Part shown: in pieces, positions 1-7,742 of the stretch
How the letters are laid out: each line of letters begins with the position of its first letter
Numbering within the stretch: the stretch's first letter is position 1
Source: Flavobacterium agrisoli
Lineage (GTDB): Bacteria; Bacteroidota; Bacteroidia; Flavobacteriales; Flavobacteriaceae
Reading direction: 5' to 3'
NCBI RefSeq assembly: GCF_016522065.1
Contig: NZ_JAEHFV010000002.1
Location: 124,001-188,000, forward strand
DNA: 64,000 nt
Program-made: the position numbers and the translations under genes
The notes under the pieces: generated by a model
Databases searched by the model: none
Told to the model about the DNA's origin: nothing
Seen by the model: the letters and a program-made list of their open reading frames with translations, nothing else

Positions 1-1059
1 GATTTCAAAATTTTGATACGCCATGATGATTTCCGATTTGGCACTATTAATTTGCGCTTCGTTATTCAATTTACTTTGATCCACAGCCCATTTTGCCGCC
101 GAAATATTGCCTTTGTTTCGATCAAAAAAAGGAAGGTCAATCGAAAACCCGAAGCCTACGAAATTGTTCATGATATTTCCACCTCGGTCGTACGAGGCTT
201 CTACTGTAACATCGGGTGTGCGTAGGGCTTTTTCGTAGTCTAATTTTTTAGAATGGTATTGCGTGTTTAAACTAGCCAATTGTACATCGGGCCGATTTTG
301 AACCAATTGTTCTACACTTTTTTGAAGATCAAATTTTTTAATGGATTCCAAGTCGGGAACTAATCCGTTACCGACAATTTCGATATAGGTATAAGCCGGC
401 AATTGAAGCAATTTTCGCATTTCGTTTTGCAATGCATTTTGGTCTATTTCGATGGTACTTATTTCGTTTAAAAAAGATAATTCGGTAGCTTTAAGCCGAA
501 TAAACTCAGCTTGACTAATGGTTCCTAACTGCATTTGTTTGGAATAAGCCCGTATCAAATTGGAAACGGCTTCCAATTGGTTTTGATAAATTGCTTTTTT
601 GGATTGGTTGAATTGCAGCAACGAAAGGTTGTTTCGGAATTCGGTTTTAAGATTCCGAAGCACATTTTTGTAATATTCCTCGGCCATTGCAGCGCCCACT
701 TTTTCGATGGCAATCATTTTTTTTCTTTTGCCAGCGGTATACAACAACTGTTCAATGCTGGCTCCAAATTCCTGATTTCTTCCATAATTCCCCCATAAAA
801 CGGGTAATTGTTCGGAGGTAGCATTACTCCACAAATTAAATTCGTTGACAGATAAAGTGGGATTGGGCCAGACTTTTGCCTGAATAATTTGCGCTTGGGC
901 AATGTCGATATTTAGTTTTTCGGCCAACAAACCCAAATTGTTTTGCAACAACAAGATTTCGGCGTCATTCCGTTTTAACCGTAAAGTATCCAACACCGAA
1001 TTTTGGGCGTGACTTACATAAGAAAACAGAACTACAAAAGGTATAACGAATCGTTTCAA
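1..1059 (-). CDS. TolC-family outer membrane efflux protein (partial, 3' end off the window)
   Basis: An open frame of 353 codons runs off the left edge. No ATG fits; the frame opens with TTG at 1057-1059 and an in-frame stop lies six codons upstream, so TTG is the likely start. The first 19 residues (LKRFVIPFVVLFSYVSHAQ) form a signal peptide. The body is rich in long amphipathic helices with typical TolC/CzcC wording (QAKVWPNP, FSIDLPFFDRN). The role would be the outer membrane channel of a tripartite efflux pump. It lies 95 bases downstream of a two-component system on the same strand, an order seen in Bacteroidetes Cus/Czc metal-efflux operons, so a CzcC-like role is inferred. The C-terminus is not visible. 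Confidence 0.85.
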   Translation of the reverse strand, partial: MKRFVIPFVVLFSYVSHAQNSVLDTLRLKRNDAEILLLQNNLGLLAEKLNIDIAQAQIIQAKVWPNPTLSVNEFNLWSNATSEQLPVLWGNYGRNQEFGASIEQLLYTAGKRKKMIAIEKVGAAMAEEYYKNVLRNLKTEFRNNLSLLQFNQSKKAIYQNQLEAVSNLIRAYSKQMQLGTISQAEFIRLKATELSFLNEISTIEIDQNALQNEMRKLLQLPAYTYIEIVGNGLVPDLESIKKFDLQKSVEQLVQNRPDVQLASLNTQYHSKKLDYEKALRTPDVTVEASYDRGGNIMNNFVGFGFSIDLPFFDRNKGNISAAKWAVDQSKLNNEAQINSAKSEIIMAYQNFEI

Positions 1060-1154
1060 AAGTTTGCTATTTAATTAAAAGCAAAACTAGTGTGTGGGTA
1101 TTAAGCCCTTCTTTAAGTTACATTAGAAATTGATGAGAACGAATTAGAATTCGA

Positions 1155-2510
1155 TTAGAGTTTTGCGAAAGTAAGCGTAACCGTTGTTCCTTCGTTTTCG
1201 ACAGAAGTAATTTTAAAATCGATGTTGTTTTTGGCCAATAAAATAGCCGCTAGCGAAAGTCCCAAACCGGTTCCTTGCACCTTGCCCACATTGCTTCCTC
1301 TGAAAAAAGTTTCTTTAATGTGTTCCAAATCTTCGTTATTGATACCGCGACCCGAATCGGTAATTTTAAGTTGTACCTTTTCCTGATCTAACAGCAGCTG
1401 AATTTCGATGGATTTTTCAGAATATTTAATGGCATTTTCTACTATATTGTATACGGCAATAGCAATTTCGGATTCATTCCCTTTTACGGTGAGTTTGCTT
1501 TCTTGCTTAATATCGAAAACAACTTTCAGTCGCCCGGCTTCGAGTTGGTTGTTATTGGCCAATTTATCGGTTATATCCCAAATTAATTCATCTACTCTAA
1601 AAATTTCCTTTTGTCCAGTTTCGGTTTTAAGTCCAGAAACGAGTAGTAAAGTGTTTAAAATTTCTTCAATTTCCTGCACATTTTGCAATACTTTTTGTGA
1701 GGTTTCGTGGTATTCGGCCGAGCTCCGTTCCTTTTGACCAAACACTTCCAAATGGCCGGTAATAGAAGCCAAAGGCGTTTTGAATTCGTGCGAAACATAA
1801 TTGATGAAATTTTTTTGCATCTTGAAAGTGTTGGCCAAACGCTGCAGCAAATTATTGTAACTCTCGGTCAAATATTGCAATTCATCTTTGGTATTTAAAT
1901 TGACCATTGTTTGATCTAAAGACGAGGCTTCGATGGCATTGACTTGTTTGACAATGTCGTGAACCGGTTTATAAGCCACTTTAGACAAAAAGAAACTCAG
2001 CAGGTAAATAACCAACAATCCTAGTAGCAATACGACTGCCATAATAACCATTAATTGGTGGTTTTGGGTTTTAAATTCTTGGTCATTGGCCTGTACAAAA
2101 ACCACAAAATCGCCTTGATTATCTTGATAAAAAATACCAAAGTAGAAATGGTTTTTTGATTCGAATTTTATTTTTTTATCCTTTCGAACTTGTTTGAGTA
2201 TTTGAGGTGTAATACTGTTAAAGCTCAAATGTGAACCGTATTGCACTTGATTGTTTTCGTTGTAAATTCCCACCAAAACATCCTGAATATTCTCGTTGTA
2301 TTGTTCTCTAATCTGAATATGTTCGGTAATGGGTAATTCGTCTTTTTCGAGGTAATAAATTGCCGAAAGCAAGCAAATGCGCTGTAAATTATCAAAAATT
2401 CGCTTCTGCGAACTTTGGTAAAAAGCCACATAAATAATTATTGCCGCCGTAATAAAAACGAGACTAAAAGTCACCGAAGATAATAAAGTAAGTCGGTTGC
2501 GAATTTTCAT
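1155..2510 (-). CDS. Sensor histidine kinase, HAMP type
   Basis: A 451-residue membrane histidine kinase. The frame is open further upstream, but the ATG at 2508-2510 (MKIRNRL) is 2 bases after the response-regulator stop and gives a normal kinase N-terminus, so I use it. Visible order: TM1 at about 10-30, a periplasmic sensor region of about 120 residues, TM2 at about 153-175, a HAMP-like linker, then the H-box HEFKTPL with the phospho-accepting His at 241. N-box (NIVENAIKYS) and G-boxes (DSGRGI, GTGLGLS) follow. It should phosphorylate the regulator encoded immediately upstream. The stimulus is unknown; the TolC gene downstream suggests metal or envelope stress, as with CusS-like kinases. 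Confidence 0.93.
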   Translation of the reverse strand: MKIRNRLTLLSSVTFSLVFITAAIIIYVAFYQSSQKRIFDNLQRICLLSAIYYLEKDELPITEHIQIREQYNENIQDVLVGIYNENNQVQYGSHLSFNSITPQILKQVRKDKKIKFESKNHFYFGIFYQDNQGDFVVFVQANDQEFKTQNHQLMVIMAVVLLLGLLVIYLLSFFLSKVAYKPVHDIVKQVNAIEASSLDQTMVNLNTKDELQYLTESYNNLLQRLANTFKMQKNFINYVSHEFKTPLASITGHLEVFGQKERSSAEYHETSQKVLQNVQEIEEILNTLLLVSGLKTETGQKEIFRVDELIWDITDKLANNNQLEAGRLKVVFDIKQESKLTVKGNESEIAIAVYNIVENAIKYSEKSIEIQLLLDQEKVQLKITDSGRGINNEDLEHIKETFFRGSNVGKVQGTGLGLSLAAILLAKNNIDFKITSVENEGTTVTLTFAKL

Positions 2511-2512
2511 TT

Positions 2513-3187
2513 TTAATGGTCTTTTAACATATAACCCGTTCCGACGATAGTTTGTAAAACCGAGGATTCCAGATTCATTTTGTTTCGGAGATATGAAACA
2601 TACACATCGACCACATTGGTATTGGTATCGTAATTTATGCCCCAAACCGCGCCTAAAATTTGAGTTCTAGACATGACTTTGTTTTTATTTTCCATCAAAA
2701 ACAACAGGAGTTTGTATTCTCTAGGCGATAAGTCGACAGTGGAGTTGTTTTGGGTTACTTTGTGTTCGTCGGCGTTGAGGGTGATGCTGCCACAAGTGTA
2801 GGTATTGGCCTGTTTATCTTGATTGAACTTAGTGCGTCGGGCCAAGGCGTTTATTCGGGATATGAGTTCTTTAAAATGAAAGGGTTTTACCAAATAATCA
2901 TCGGCGCCTGCATCGAGGGCTTCTACTTTATCATCGGGTTCGCCCAAGGCGCTTAACATGATAATTGGCACGGCTTTTTTTTTGAAACGTACTAATTTCA
3001 CCAATTCTACTCCGCTAATATCGGGCAACATGATATCCATTAAAACCAAATCCCATTCGGATGCAAATAGCATTTCGCGCGCTTTTACGCCATTGGTACA
3101 TAACTGAATCGTAAAGCCGTTTTCTTGCAGACCCTTCACTACAAAGTCACTTATTCGTTTGTCGTCTTCTACTAATAGGATGTTCAT
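2513..3187 (-). CDS. Response regulator, OmpR/PhoB family
   Basis: A 224-residue regulator with an N-terminal receiver domain (acidic pocket EDD at 7-9, phospho-accepting Asp51 in MDIMLPD, switch Lys in VKPF) and a C-terminal winged helix (SPREYKLLLFL, then VDVYVSYLRNKM), full length for the family. It is the first gene of the operon with the kinase (2-base gap) and probably the TolC protein. A TAAGTTTG -7 box lies just upstream, and an 11-bp tandem repeat further upstream could be a binding array. The CusR/CzcR-type assignment is inferred from context only. Confidence 0.95.
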   Translation of the reverse strand: MNILLVEDDKRISDFVVKGLQENGFTIQLCTNGVKAREMLFASEWDLVLMDIMLPDISGVELVKLVRFKKKAVPIIMLSALGEPDDKVEALDAGADDYLVKPFHFKELISRINALARRTKFNQDKQANTYTCGSITLNADEHKVTQNNSTVDLSPREYKLLLFLMENKNKVMSRTQILGAVWGINYDTNTNVVDVYVSYLRNKMNLESSVLQTIVGTGYMLKDH

Positions 3188-3201
3188 TGCTTCCTTTTTT
3201 A

Positions 3202-3209
3202 CAAACTTA
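3202..3209 (-). promoter_or_regulatory. -7 promoter box of the two-component operon
   Basis: On the minus strand the bases read TAAGTTTG, matching the Bacteroidetes -7 consensus TAnnTTTG. The box is 14 bases before the response-regulator ATG. No clear -33 TTG is seen. Confidence 0.5.
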
Positions 3210-3314
3210 GGTATTTTATTAAAGAAAGTACGATAGAAATGTGAGCGGTGTGTTTTGTTTGTAGTTTCAAAAGCGGTTTTTTAGGCATATCGTTTTAGGA
3301 ACTTTTTCATACAC

Positions 3315-3369
3315 TATCCATGCTTTATCCATGCTTTATCCATGCTCTATCCATGCTCTATCTATGTAT
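3315..3369. repeat. 11-bp tandem repeat, about 4.5 copies
   Basis: The unit TATCCATGCTT is repeated at 3315, 3326, 3337 and 3348 (the last two end in TC), followed by a degenerate partial copy from 3359. The 11-base period is one helical turn, so every copy faces the same side of the DNA. It sits 106-160 bases upstream of the two-component -7 box. It may be a regulator array or simple slippage. Confidence 0.8.
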
Positions 3370-3598
3370 GTCATTTAATAAAATTATTTGGAATAATGGA
3401 AAGAGGAACAACTTTATGACAAATGGCAATTGGTAATATTATAACTATGTGGTTTGGTAAAATGGCTGTTCTTTTTTTGTGCTTGTGATCGTTGGGATTA
3501 CGTAAATGTTTTTTTCGGTGAAATGAAGTTGCGGTAAAAAAGGGTAATGTTACTAAATTCGCAAATGGCGCCATATTAGTGTTGGCAGAAGTACTTTA

Positions 3599-3937
3599 TT
3601 ATTCACCAAGTAATTTTTCCACTTCTTTTTGTAAAACGGGCAAATTTTTAATTACAATTCCCCAAATCACATCATCAGAAACTGAATCATATCCGTGAAT
3701 AATTCTATTTCTAACATCGACAATTTTTCTAGAGTTAGAAATTACAATTTCAGTGTCAAGTTTCAAAATTCGGTTCATAGCTTCACCGATTATTTCAATA
3801 TTTCGCTCAACTGCTCTTTTAGTTCGTACATCATTTTGATAGACTTGAAATGTCTTTGGCATATCAACATAATAACTTTCTATTTCATTGATTGAACTTA
3901 AAATATCATAAAGCCACGTTTTAATATTATTGTCCAT
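3599..3937 (-). CDS. hepT: HepT-like HEPN ribonuclease toxin (DUF86)
   Basis: A 112-residue all-helical protein of the HepT/DUF86 family. It has the HEPN catalytic and modification motif RX4HXY: Arg76, His81 and Tyr83 in VRNRIIHGYD. HepT toxins are RNases; in studied systems the partner MntA adds AMP to the motif Tyr and silences the toxin. The ATG overlaps the end of the mntA-like gene by 11 bases, so the two are translationally coupled with the antitoxin first. Length is normal. The stop is followed on the coding strand by GCCAACACTA, a motif shared with neighbouring accessory genes. Confidence 0.9.
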   Translation of the reverse strand: MDNNIKTWLYDILSSINEIESYYVDMPKTFQVYQNDVRTKRAVERNIEIIGEAMNRILKLDTEIVISNSRKIVDVRNRIIHGYDSVSDDVIWGIVIKNLPVLQKEVEKLLGE

Positions 3938-4229
3938 AAATCAATTGTTTTTTCTGATTTATAGATTTTCTAAAAAAGGGGTTTTTTATTGCTTTTTCTT
4001 CAAGTAAGTCAACACTTCTTTTAAAAATATTTTCTAATGAAAATTTCAAATCGTAATAATTATCTCCATAATCCAGAACATCTAATTCCTGAAATTCAAC
4101 AATTAAATCAATATCACTTTCGGGATTAAATTTATCCGTTAAAACTGAACCAAAAGCATATAACGATTTTACTTTATGCGATTTGCATAAAGTAAAAATA
4201 TCTTTTGTATGACTTTCAATCAAATTCAT
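3927..4229 (-). CDS. mntA: MntA-like nucleotidyltransferase antitoxin
   Basis: A 100-residue minimal nucleotidyltransferase. The frame can be extended 16 codons upstream, but those codons are hydrophobic and atypical; the ATG at 4227-4229 (MNLIESH) gives the usual family length. The GSX10DXD signature is visible: Gly27-Ser28 in FGSVL, then Asp39 and Asp41 in SDIDLIVEF. Members pair with HepT and act as AMP-adding antitoxins. The last 11 bases overlap hepT. About 200 bases of gene-free DNA separate it from the upstream kinase-like gene. Confidence 0.9.
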   Translation of the reverse strand: MNLIESHTKDIFTLCKSHKVKSLYAFGSVLTDKFNPESDIDLIVEFQELDVLDYGDNYYDLKFSLENIFKRSVDLLEEKAIKNPFFRKSINQKKQLIYGQ

Positions 4230-4437
4230 TTTTACTATTTTCAATAAAAGTACTAAAAACAAATTTAGAAGTATCATTTATTCTGATTTTCCGCAATGTT
4301 GGGTGGTGGCGTGTTTATGTAAACGTTTTTCGGCTTGGCGATGTGGCGGATTTCAAGGTACTTACTTTCAATTTGGCATTAATGTTTGTTAGAAAACCGA
4401 ATCTTCGATTCAGTACAAAACCAATCATTTTACCTAA

Positions 4438-5460
4438 CTATTGTTGGCCGTGTACTTTTTTTCCAATCGTGTTTATTTCAATTTTGTTATATTTAATCCA
4501 CCTTTTCAAATTTCCAACCATTCTTTTTAAATGGTCTTCATTTAGGAAAATATTTGTCCAATAGTTAAATCTGTCGCACTGAACACTAATGTAGTAAGTC
4601 ATAATTGCTAAACAACCATAATTTATGAAGTCTTTTTCTTCCTTACTTATTTCTGTAACGGTTTCGTAACCTTTTATGAAGTTGTCTGCCTTTATTTGAT
4701 ATTCTTCCTCATTTAAATTTGTTGCAAGCAACTGAAACAGAAAATAAGAAATGTCGAAACATAAAAACCCATTTCCACAAAAATCGAAGTCAAAAAAAGT
4801 TATTCCTATTTCATCATCAATGTGCAGATTGTCAAACCAAACATCAAGATGAATACTTCCATACCTTAATTTACGTTTGTCAATATTTTCTATTTTGTCT
4901 GTTAAGAAAACAGACAGTTTTTCTAAAAATTCAATTTCGTCAATGTTTTTACTGTAGAACTCCCTTGTTTTTATAACTGAATTTTTAAGCAAATTTTCAG
5001 CATTGTAAGACGTTCTTGTTAGTTCAAAATTTTCTGTCGATTGATGAACTTTGGCTAATGATTGTCCTATTAAGAAACTTGTTTGTTCTGTGAATTTTGC
5101 TGTCTTTGAGCCTTTGGCAAACGAAAATAAAACACCATATCTTTTTCCTTCTGGTGCTTCAATTTCTTGAATTAATTTGTTGGATTTGTCTGCAATTGGA
5201 AATGCAACTTGTCGGTCGCTTTCTTTTAAATGAGTTAAAAGTCTTAATTCTTCTTCAATTTCTAATTTTGTCCGCCAATGATGTGTGTAAACTCTAAAAA
5301 CGAATTTATTTTTACCGTCTTGAACAATATATAGATGGTTCATTGCAAGTCGAAATATGCTACATTCGGTTTTGTCACTCAACCCATATTTTTGTTGAAT
5401 AAGTTTACCCAGTTCGTTTGGTGAAAGTGTACTGTTTATTGTTGGGAATTTCTCTGCCAT
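4438..5460 (-). CDS. APH-fold phosphotransferase (aminoglycoside/choline kinase family)
   Basis: A 340-residue protein with the APH/protein-kinase-like fold. The N-lobe runs through NKFVFRVY at about 51-58. The catalytic loop is HLDVWFDN with His204, Asp206 and Asn211, and the metal-binding segment FFDFDFCGN has Asp224 and Asp226. The family phosphorylates small hydroxylated molecules (aminoglycosides, choline, homoserine, sugars); the substrate cannot be told here, and resistance should not be assumed. It is a stand-alone minus-strand gene. On the coding strand GGCCAACA falls in its last codons, and an attC-like element with GTTAGGC precedes it, which suggests it arrived as a cassette. Confidence 0.85.
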   Translation of the reverse strand: MAEKFPTINSTLSPNELGKLIQQKYGLSDKTECSIFRLAMNHLYIVQDGKNKFVFRVYTHHWRTKLEIEEELRLLTHLKESDRQVAFPIADKSNKLIQEIEAPEGKRYGVLFSFAKGSKTAKFTEQTSFLIGQSLAKVHQSTENFELTRTSYNAENLLKNSVIKTREFYSKNIDEIEFLEKLSVFLTDKIENIDKRKLRYGSIHLDVWFDNLHIDDEIGITFFDFDFCGNGFLCFDISYFLFQLLATNLNEEEYQIKADNFIKGYETVTEISKEEKDFINYGCLAIMTYYISVQCDRFNYWTNIFLNEDHLKRMVGNLKRWIKYNKIEINTIGKKVHGQQ

Positions 5461-5499
5461 TAATTTTTTATCTATTGATTACGGTCGTTCTACAATCAC

Positions 5500-5647
5500 G
5501 CCTAACGTCTTGGTACTACAGCGGGTTTGAGACTAAATTAAGCCATGTTTTCGTATTTACCATTGCCGATAGCTATCGGCATCCAAATACAAGACCATTT
5601 TTCAATTAAGCCGAATGCCCAAATCGCTTGTAGCGTGTGTTGGCGGT
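5500..5647 (-). repeat. attC-like imperfect palindrome, copy A
   Basis: Read on the minus strand, the element starts CGCCAACACACGCTAC just after the stop of the 5656 gene. It continues through CGATTTGGGCATTCGGCTT, a central palindrome GCCGATAGCTATCGGC, then CTCAAACCCGCTGTAG, and ends in GTTAGGCG at 5500-5506. The outer segments pair imperfectly (CTACAAGCG with CGCTGTAG), and GTTAGGC fits the attC crossover consensus GTTRRRY. It lies between two accessory genes in the orientation expected of a cassette junction. A related copy lies at 8845-8985. Confidence 0.6.
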
Positions 5648-5655
5648 AGTTTTTT

Positions 5656-6189
5656 TTATGGGAGGTATATGACTTCATCAAGCTTTTTAATTTTTTTTAC
5701 ATTGCAGAACATATTTTCTATAAGTCTGTAATTAAGTATAAAATTCGTAATTATAAATTCTTTACCATCATTAGTATTTAATTTTGTATATCCATAATTA
5801 CCTAATAAATTTTTATAATGTTTTGTTGACAGATAAAATTCAATCGATTTTAAGCTTTGAGAATCTAAAACATAATATTTTGAATTTTTAAACATTGTAA
5901 TTGTTTCATTTTCAAAATCTATCTGGATTTTTGTATTTCTTTCGTGTAATAGATATTTCACGTATAAATAAATTGTCAAGCCCAAATTATAAAATAAGTA
6001 TAAAGAAATAAGCAACAAAACTATTCCTGCATATCCTGATTTATAATTATTATTCCAAAATCCTGCTAAACTTTTGATTATTCCCGTTATAATTAAAATC
6101 AAACATAAAACTAAAAATAAAACAAATAGCGTTTTCAAAAAGAACTTAAATGTTAGTAATCTGTAAGTTTTAATTTTTGATTTCATCAA
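5656..6189 (-). CDS. Hypothetical membrane protein, two TM segments
   Basis: A 177-residue lysine-rich protein I do not recognise. Two strongly hydrophobic helices at about 14-38 and 51-75 are followed by a cytosolic domain of about 100 residues with alternating strands, reminiscent of a bacterial PH-like domain (FENETITMFKNSKYYVLD). Start choice is MMK or the next Met, one codon apart. Base composition is very AT-rich. It is bounded by a GTTGGCAG motif upstream (minus strand, about 6212-6219) and the attC-like copy A downstream, consistent with one mobile cassette carrying one gene. Confidence 0.65.
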   Translation of the reverse strand: MMKSKIKTYRLLTFKFFLKTLFVLFLVLCLILIITGIIKSLAGFWNNNYKSGYAGIVLLLISLYLFYNLGLTIYLYVKYLLHERNTKIQIDFENETITMFKNSKYYVLDSQSLKSIEFYLSTKHYKNLLGNYGYTKLNTNDGKEFIITNFILNYRLIENMFCNVKKIKKLDEVIYLP

Positions 6190-6359
6190 TTTCGTTTCGG
6201 TTTTTCAAAATTACTGCCAACTAGCACATAGCACTTATTTTTTCACGCCAATATCTCAAATTAGTAAGATCAGTCTGAAAATCGATATGCAATTTAACCG
6301 AAATTCTTTACTGTTTATAGAATTGGTTTTAAAAAATAAGCTAGTTGTTGTAAGCATTA

Positions 6360-6392
6360 GGCTGTAGGCTTTAAGCTATAGGCCATACGCTT
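6360..6392. repeat. 33-bp direct repeat, left copy
   Basis: GGCTGTAGGCTTTAAGCTAT and the next 13 bases match 29 of 33 positions of 7580-7612. It is partly palindromic and followed by low-complexity CGACCTTTGACTTTCGAC. The two copies bracket the SDR/DUF3861 gene pair in the same orientation. Confidence 0.8.
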
Positions 6393-6422
6393 TCGACCTT
6401 TGACTTTCGACTTCCGACTTAC

Positions 6423-6713
6423 TTACCTCTTTTTTAATTTCTCCATAAACTTTTTGATTTCGGGTGCGAGTTCTGAAAAAAGTTCGTTGTCTCGGTTTTT
6501 GAGCATGACTTCGGTAAACAATTTTAGGCCAATGGCAAATTCTACCGATTGTTGGTCGTTGTTAAAGAGGTTTTTGTCTTTTATCCTGTTGATAATGCTA
6601 AAAATTTCGTCGTGATTTTCAAATTCAATTTCAATGGGTGTATCGGTTTTTAAGTCGTCTTTGAGGGTGTGAATTTGTTGTAATCGTAAATGATATTGGT
6701 TTGTTTTTTTCAT
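6423..6713 (-). CDS. DUF3861 family protein
   Basis: A 96-residue cytoplasmic protein matching the DUF3861 pattern: MKKTNQYHLRLQQI start, FENHDEIFSIINRI in the middle, GLKLFTEVMLKNRDNELF and a basic tail. Function is unknown for the family. It lies 69 bases after the SDR gene on the same strand and is probably cotranscribed. The pair sits between two 33-bp near-identical repeats. Confidence 0.8.
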   Translation of the reverse strand: MKKTNQYHLRLQQIHTLKDDLKTDTPIEIEFENHDEIFSIINRIKDKNLFNNDQQSVEFAIGLKLFTEVMLKNRDNELFSELAPEIKKFMEKLKKR

Positions 6714-6782
6714 TTTTTACTGTTTTTTATCCTGTATTTACCATGGTTAATCGAGGTGTTTTTTCATTCAGAAAACCCATTT

Positions 6783-7523
6783 TTACGCCATTCCTCCGTT
6801 TACGCCAATATTCTGACCTGTAACCCATTGCGATTCGTCGCTACACAAAAACAAAATAACAGGGATAACATCCTCTACTTCGCCAATTCGGTTAAAGGCC
6901 GAGAAACTCGCAATTTTGCTGATTAGTTCTTCCGATTTGCCTTCTAGAAACAATTCGGTATTCATTGGGCCAGCTAGAACCGAATTAACGGTGATATTTT
7001 TACTGCCCATTTCTTTTGCAAAAACTTTTGTCATTTGATCTACGGCCGATTTAGTGGCCGAATAAATGGAGTAAGTCGGCATCATTAACCGCACCGTAGA
7101 ACTAGAAATGTTGATGATTCGGCCGTTTGTTTCTAATTTTTCGGCTGCGGTTTTCATTGTCAAAAAAACGCTTTTTACATTTACCGAAAACTGTGAATCA
7201 AAATCTTCTTCGGTAAAATCTTTCAGCAATTTGTTTTTTATGATTCCGGCGTTATTAATTAGAATGTCTACTTTTCCAAAATGGCTGATCGCTTTTTCGA
7301 AAAGCAATTCGACCGCAGCACTTTGGCTTACATCGGCCTGAATGGCTAGTCCTTGACCTCCGTTTGAAACGATTTCGGTCACGGTTGCTTCTGCTTCTGC
7401 TTTATTTGAATGGTAATTGATTATTACATTCGCTCCGTTTTTGGCTAATTCGATAGCCGTTTTTTTTCCTAAACCTCTGGAAGAGCCTGTTATTATAGCG
7501 GTTTTATTTTGCAGCTTTTTCAT
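6783..7523 (-). CDS. Short-chain dehydrogenase/reductase (SDR)
   Basis: A 246-residue classical SDR. I use the ATG at 7521-7523 (MKKLQNKTAIITG); the 25 codons upstream are unlike the family. NAD(P)-binding motif TGSSRGLGK lies near residues 12-20, NNAG follows (ILINNAGI), and the catalytic Ser-Tyr-Lys set is visible in INISSSTV and YSIYSATK. The C-terminus has the WVTGQNIGVNGGMA ending typical of FabG-like reductases. The Asn-His-rich segment INYHSNKAEAE after strand 2 favours NADP(H). The substrate is unknown. It leads a two-gene unit with the DUF3861 gene. Confidence 0.9.
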   Translation of the reverse strand: MKKLQNKTAIITGSSRGLGKKTAIELAKNGANVIINYHSNKAEAEATVTEIVSNGGQGLAIQADVSQSAAVELLFEKAISHFGKVDILINNAGIIKNKLLKDFTEEDFDSQFSVNVKSVFLTMKTAAEKLETNGRIINISSSTVRLMMPTYSIYSATKSAVDQMTKVFAKEMGSKNITVNSVLAGPMNTELFLEGKSEELISKIASFSAFNRIGEVEDVIPVILFLCSDESQWVTGQNIGVNGGMA

Positions 7524-7579
7524 GATTCCTTTTTTTAGTTTTGTAAAATTACGCAACTTTTTGTTGGCATGTATTTTTT

Positions 7580-7612
7580 GGCTATAGGCTTTAAGCAATA
7601 GGCCGTAGGCTT
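7580..7612. repeat. 33-bp direct repeat, right copy
   Basis: GGCTATAGGCTTTAAGCAAT and the next 13 bases match 29 of 33 positions of 6360-6392, in the same orientation. It lies about 57 bases before the SDR start. Confidence 0.8.
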
Positions 7613-7742
7613 GGGGTTTACTTCTATATTAATTTAAATATCGGAAAAAGTTTCTTTAATGATGAATCTTAGGGTGGGTTCATGTTCGCTTGGGTGGTCG
7701 GTTCAAGGAGGGCAATGCGTGCTTAGCTGTTAGCGGTTGTTT

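Larger units (their letters stand above)
3188..3598. other. Intergenic stretch between hepT and the response regulator
   Basis: About 410 bases without a convincing gene. It holds the -7 box at 3202-3209, the 11-bp tandem repeat at 3315-3369, and a GCCAACA motif (minus strand, around 3580-3586) just after the hepT stop. A 67-codon frame at 3371-3574 has no family resemblance and is treated as spurious. Confidence 0.6.

Noticed and set aside
3315..3369. CRISPR array
   Set aside because: The repeat units touch each other with no spacers and are only 11 bases long; no cas genes.
3371..3574. 67-codon minus-strand frame after hepT
   Set aside because: No family resemblance, low-complexity basic sequence, and it overlaps the attC-like GCCAACA end; probably spurious.
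4205..4564. 119-codon plus-strand frame between mntA and the APH-fold gene
   Set aside because: It overlaps both real genes on the other strand and reads as AT-rich noise (Phe/Leu/Asn).
4438..5460. Aminoglycoside resistance gene
   Set aside because: The fold is right but the catalytic loop HLDVWFDN and overall sequence do not point to a known resistance enzyme; only a general APH-fold kinase is supported.
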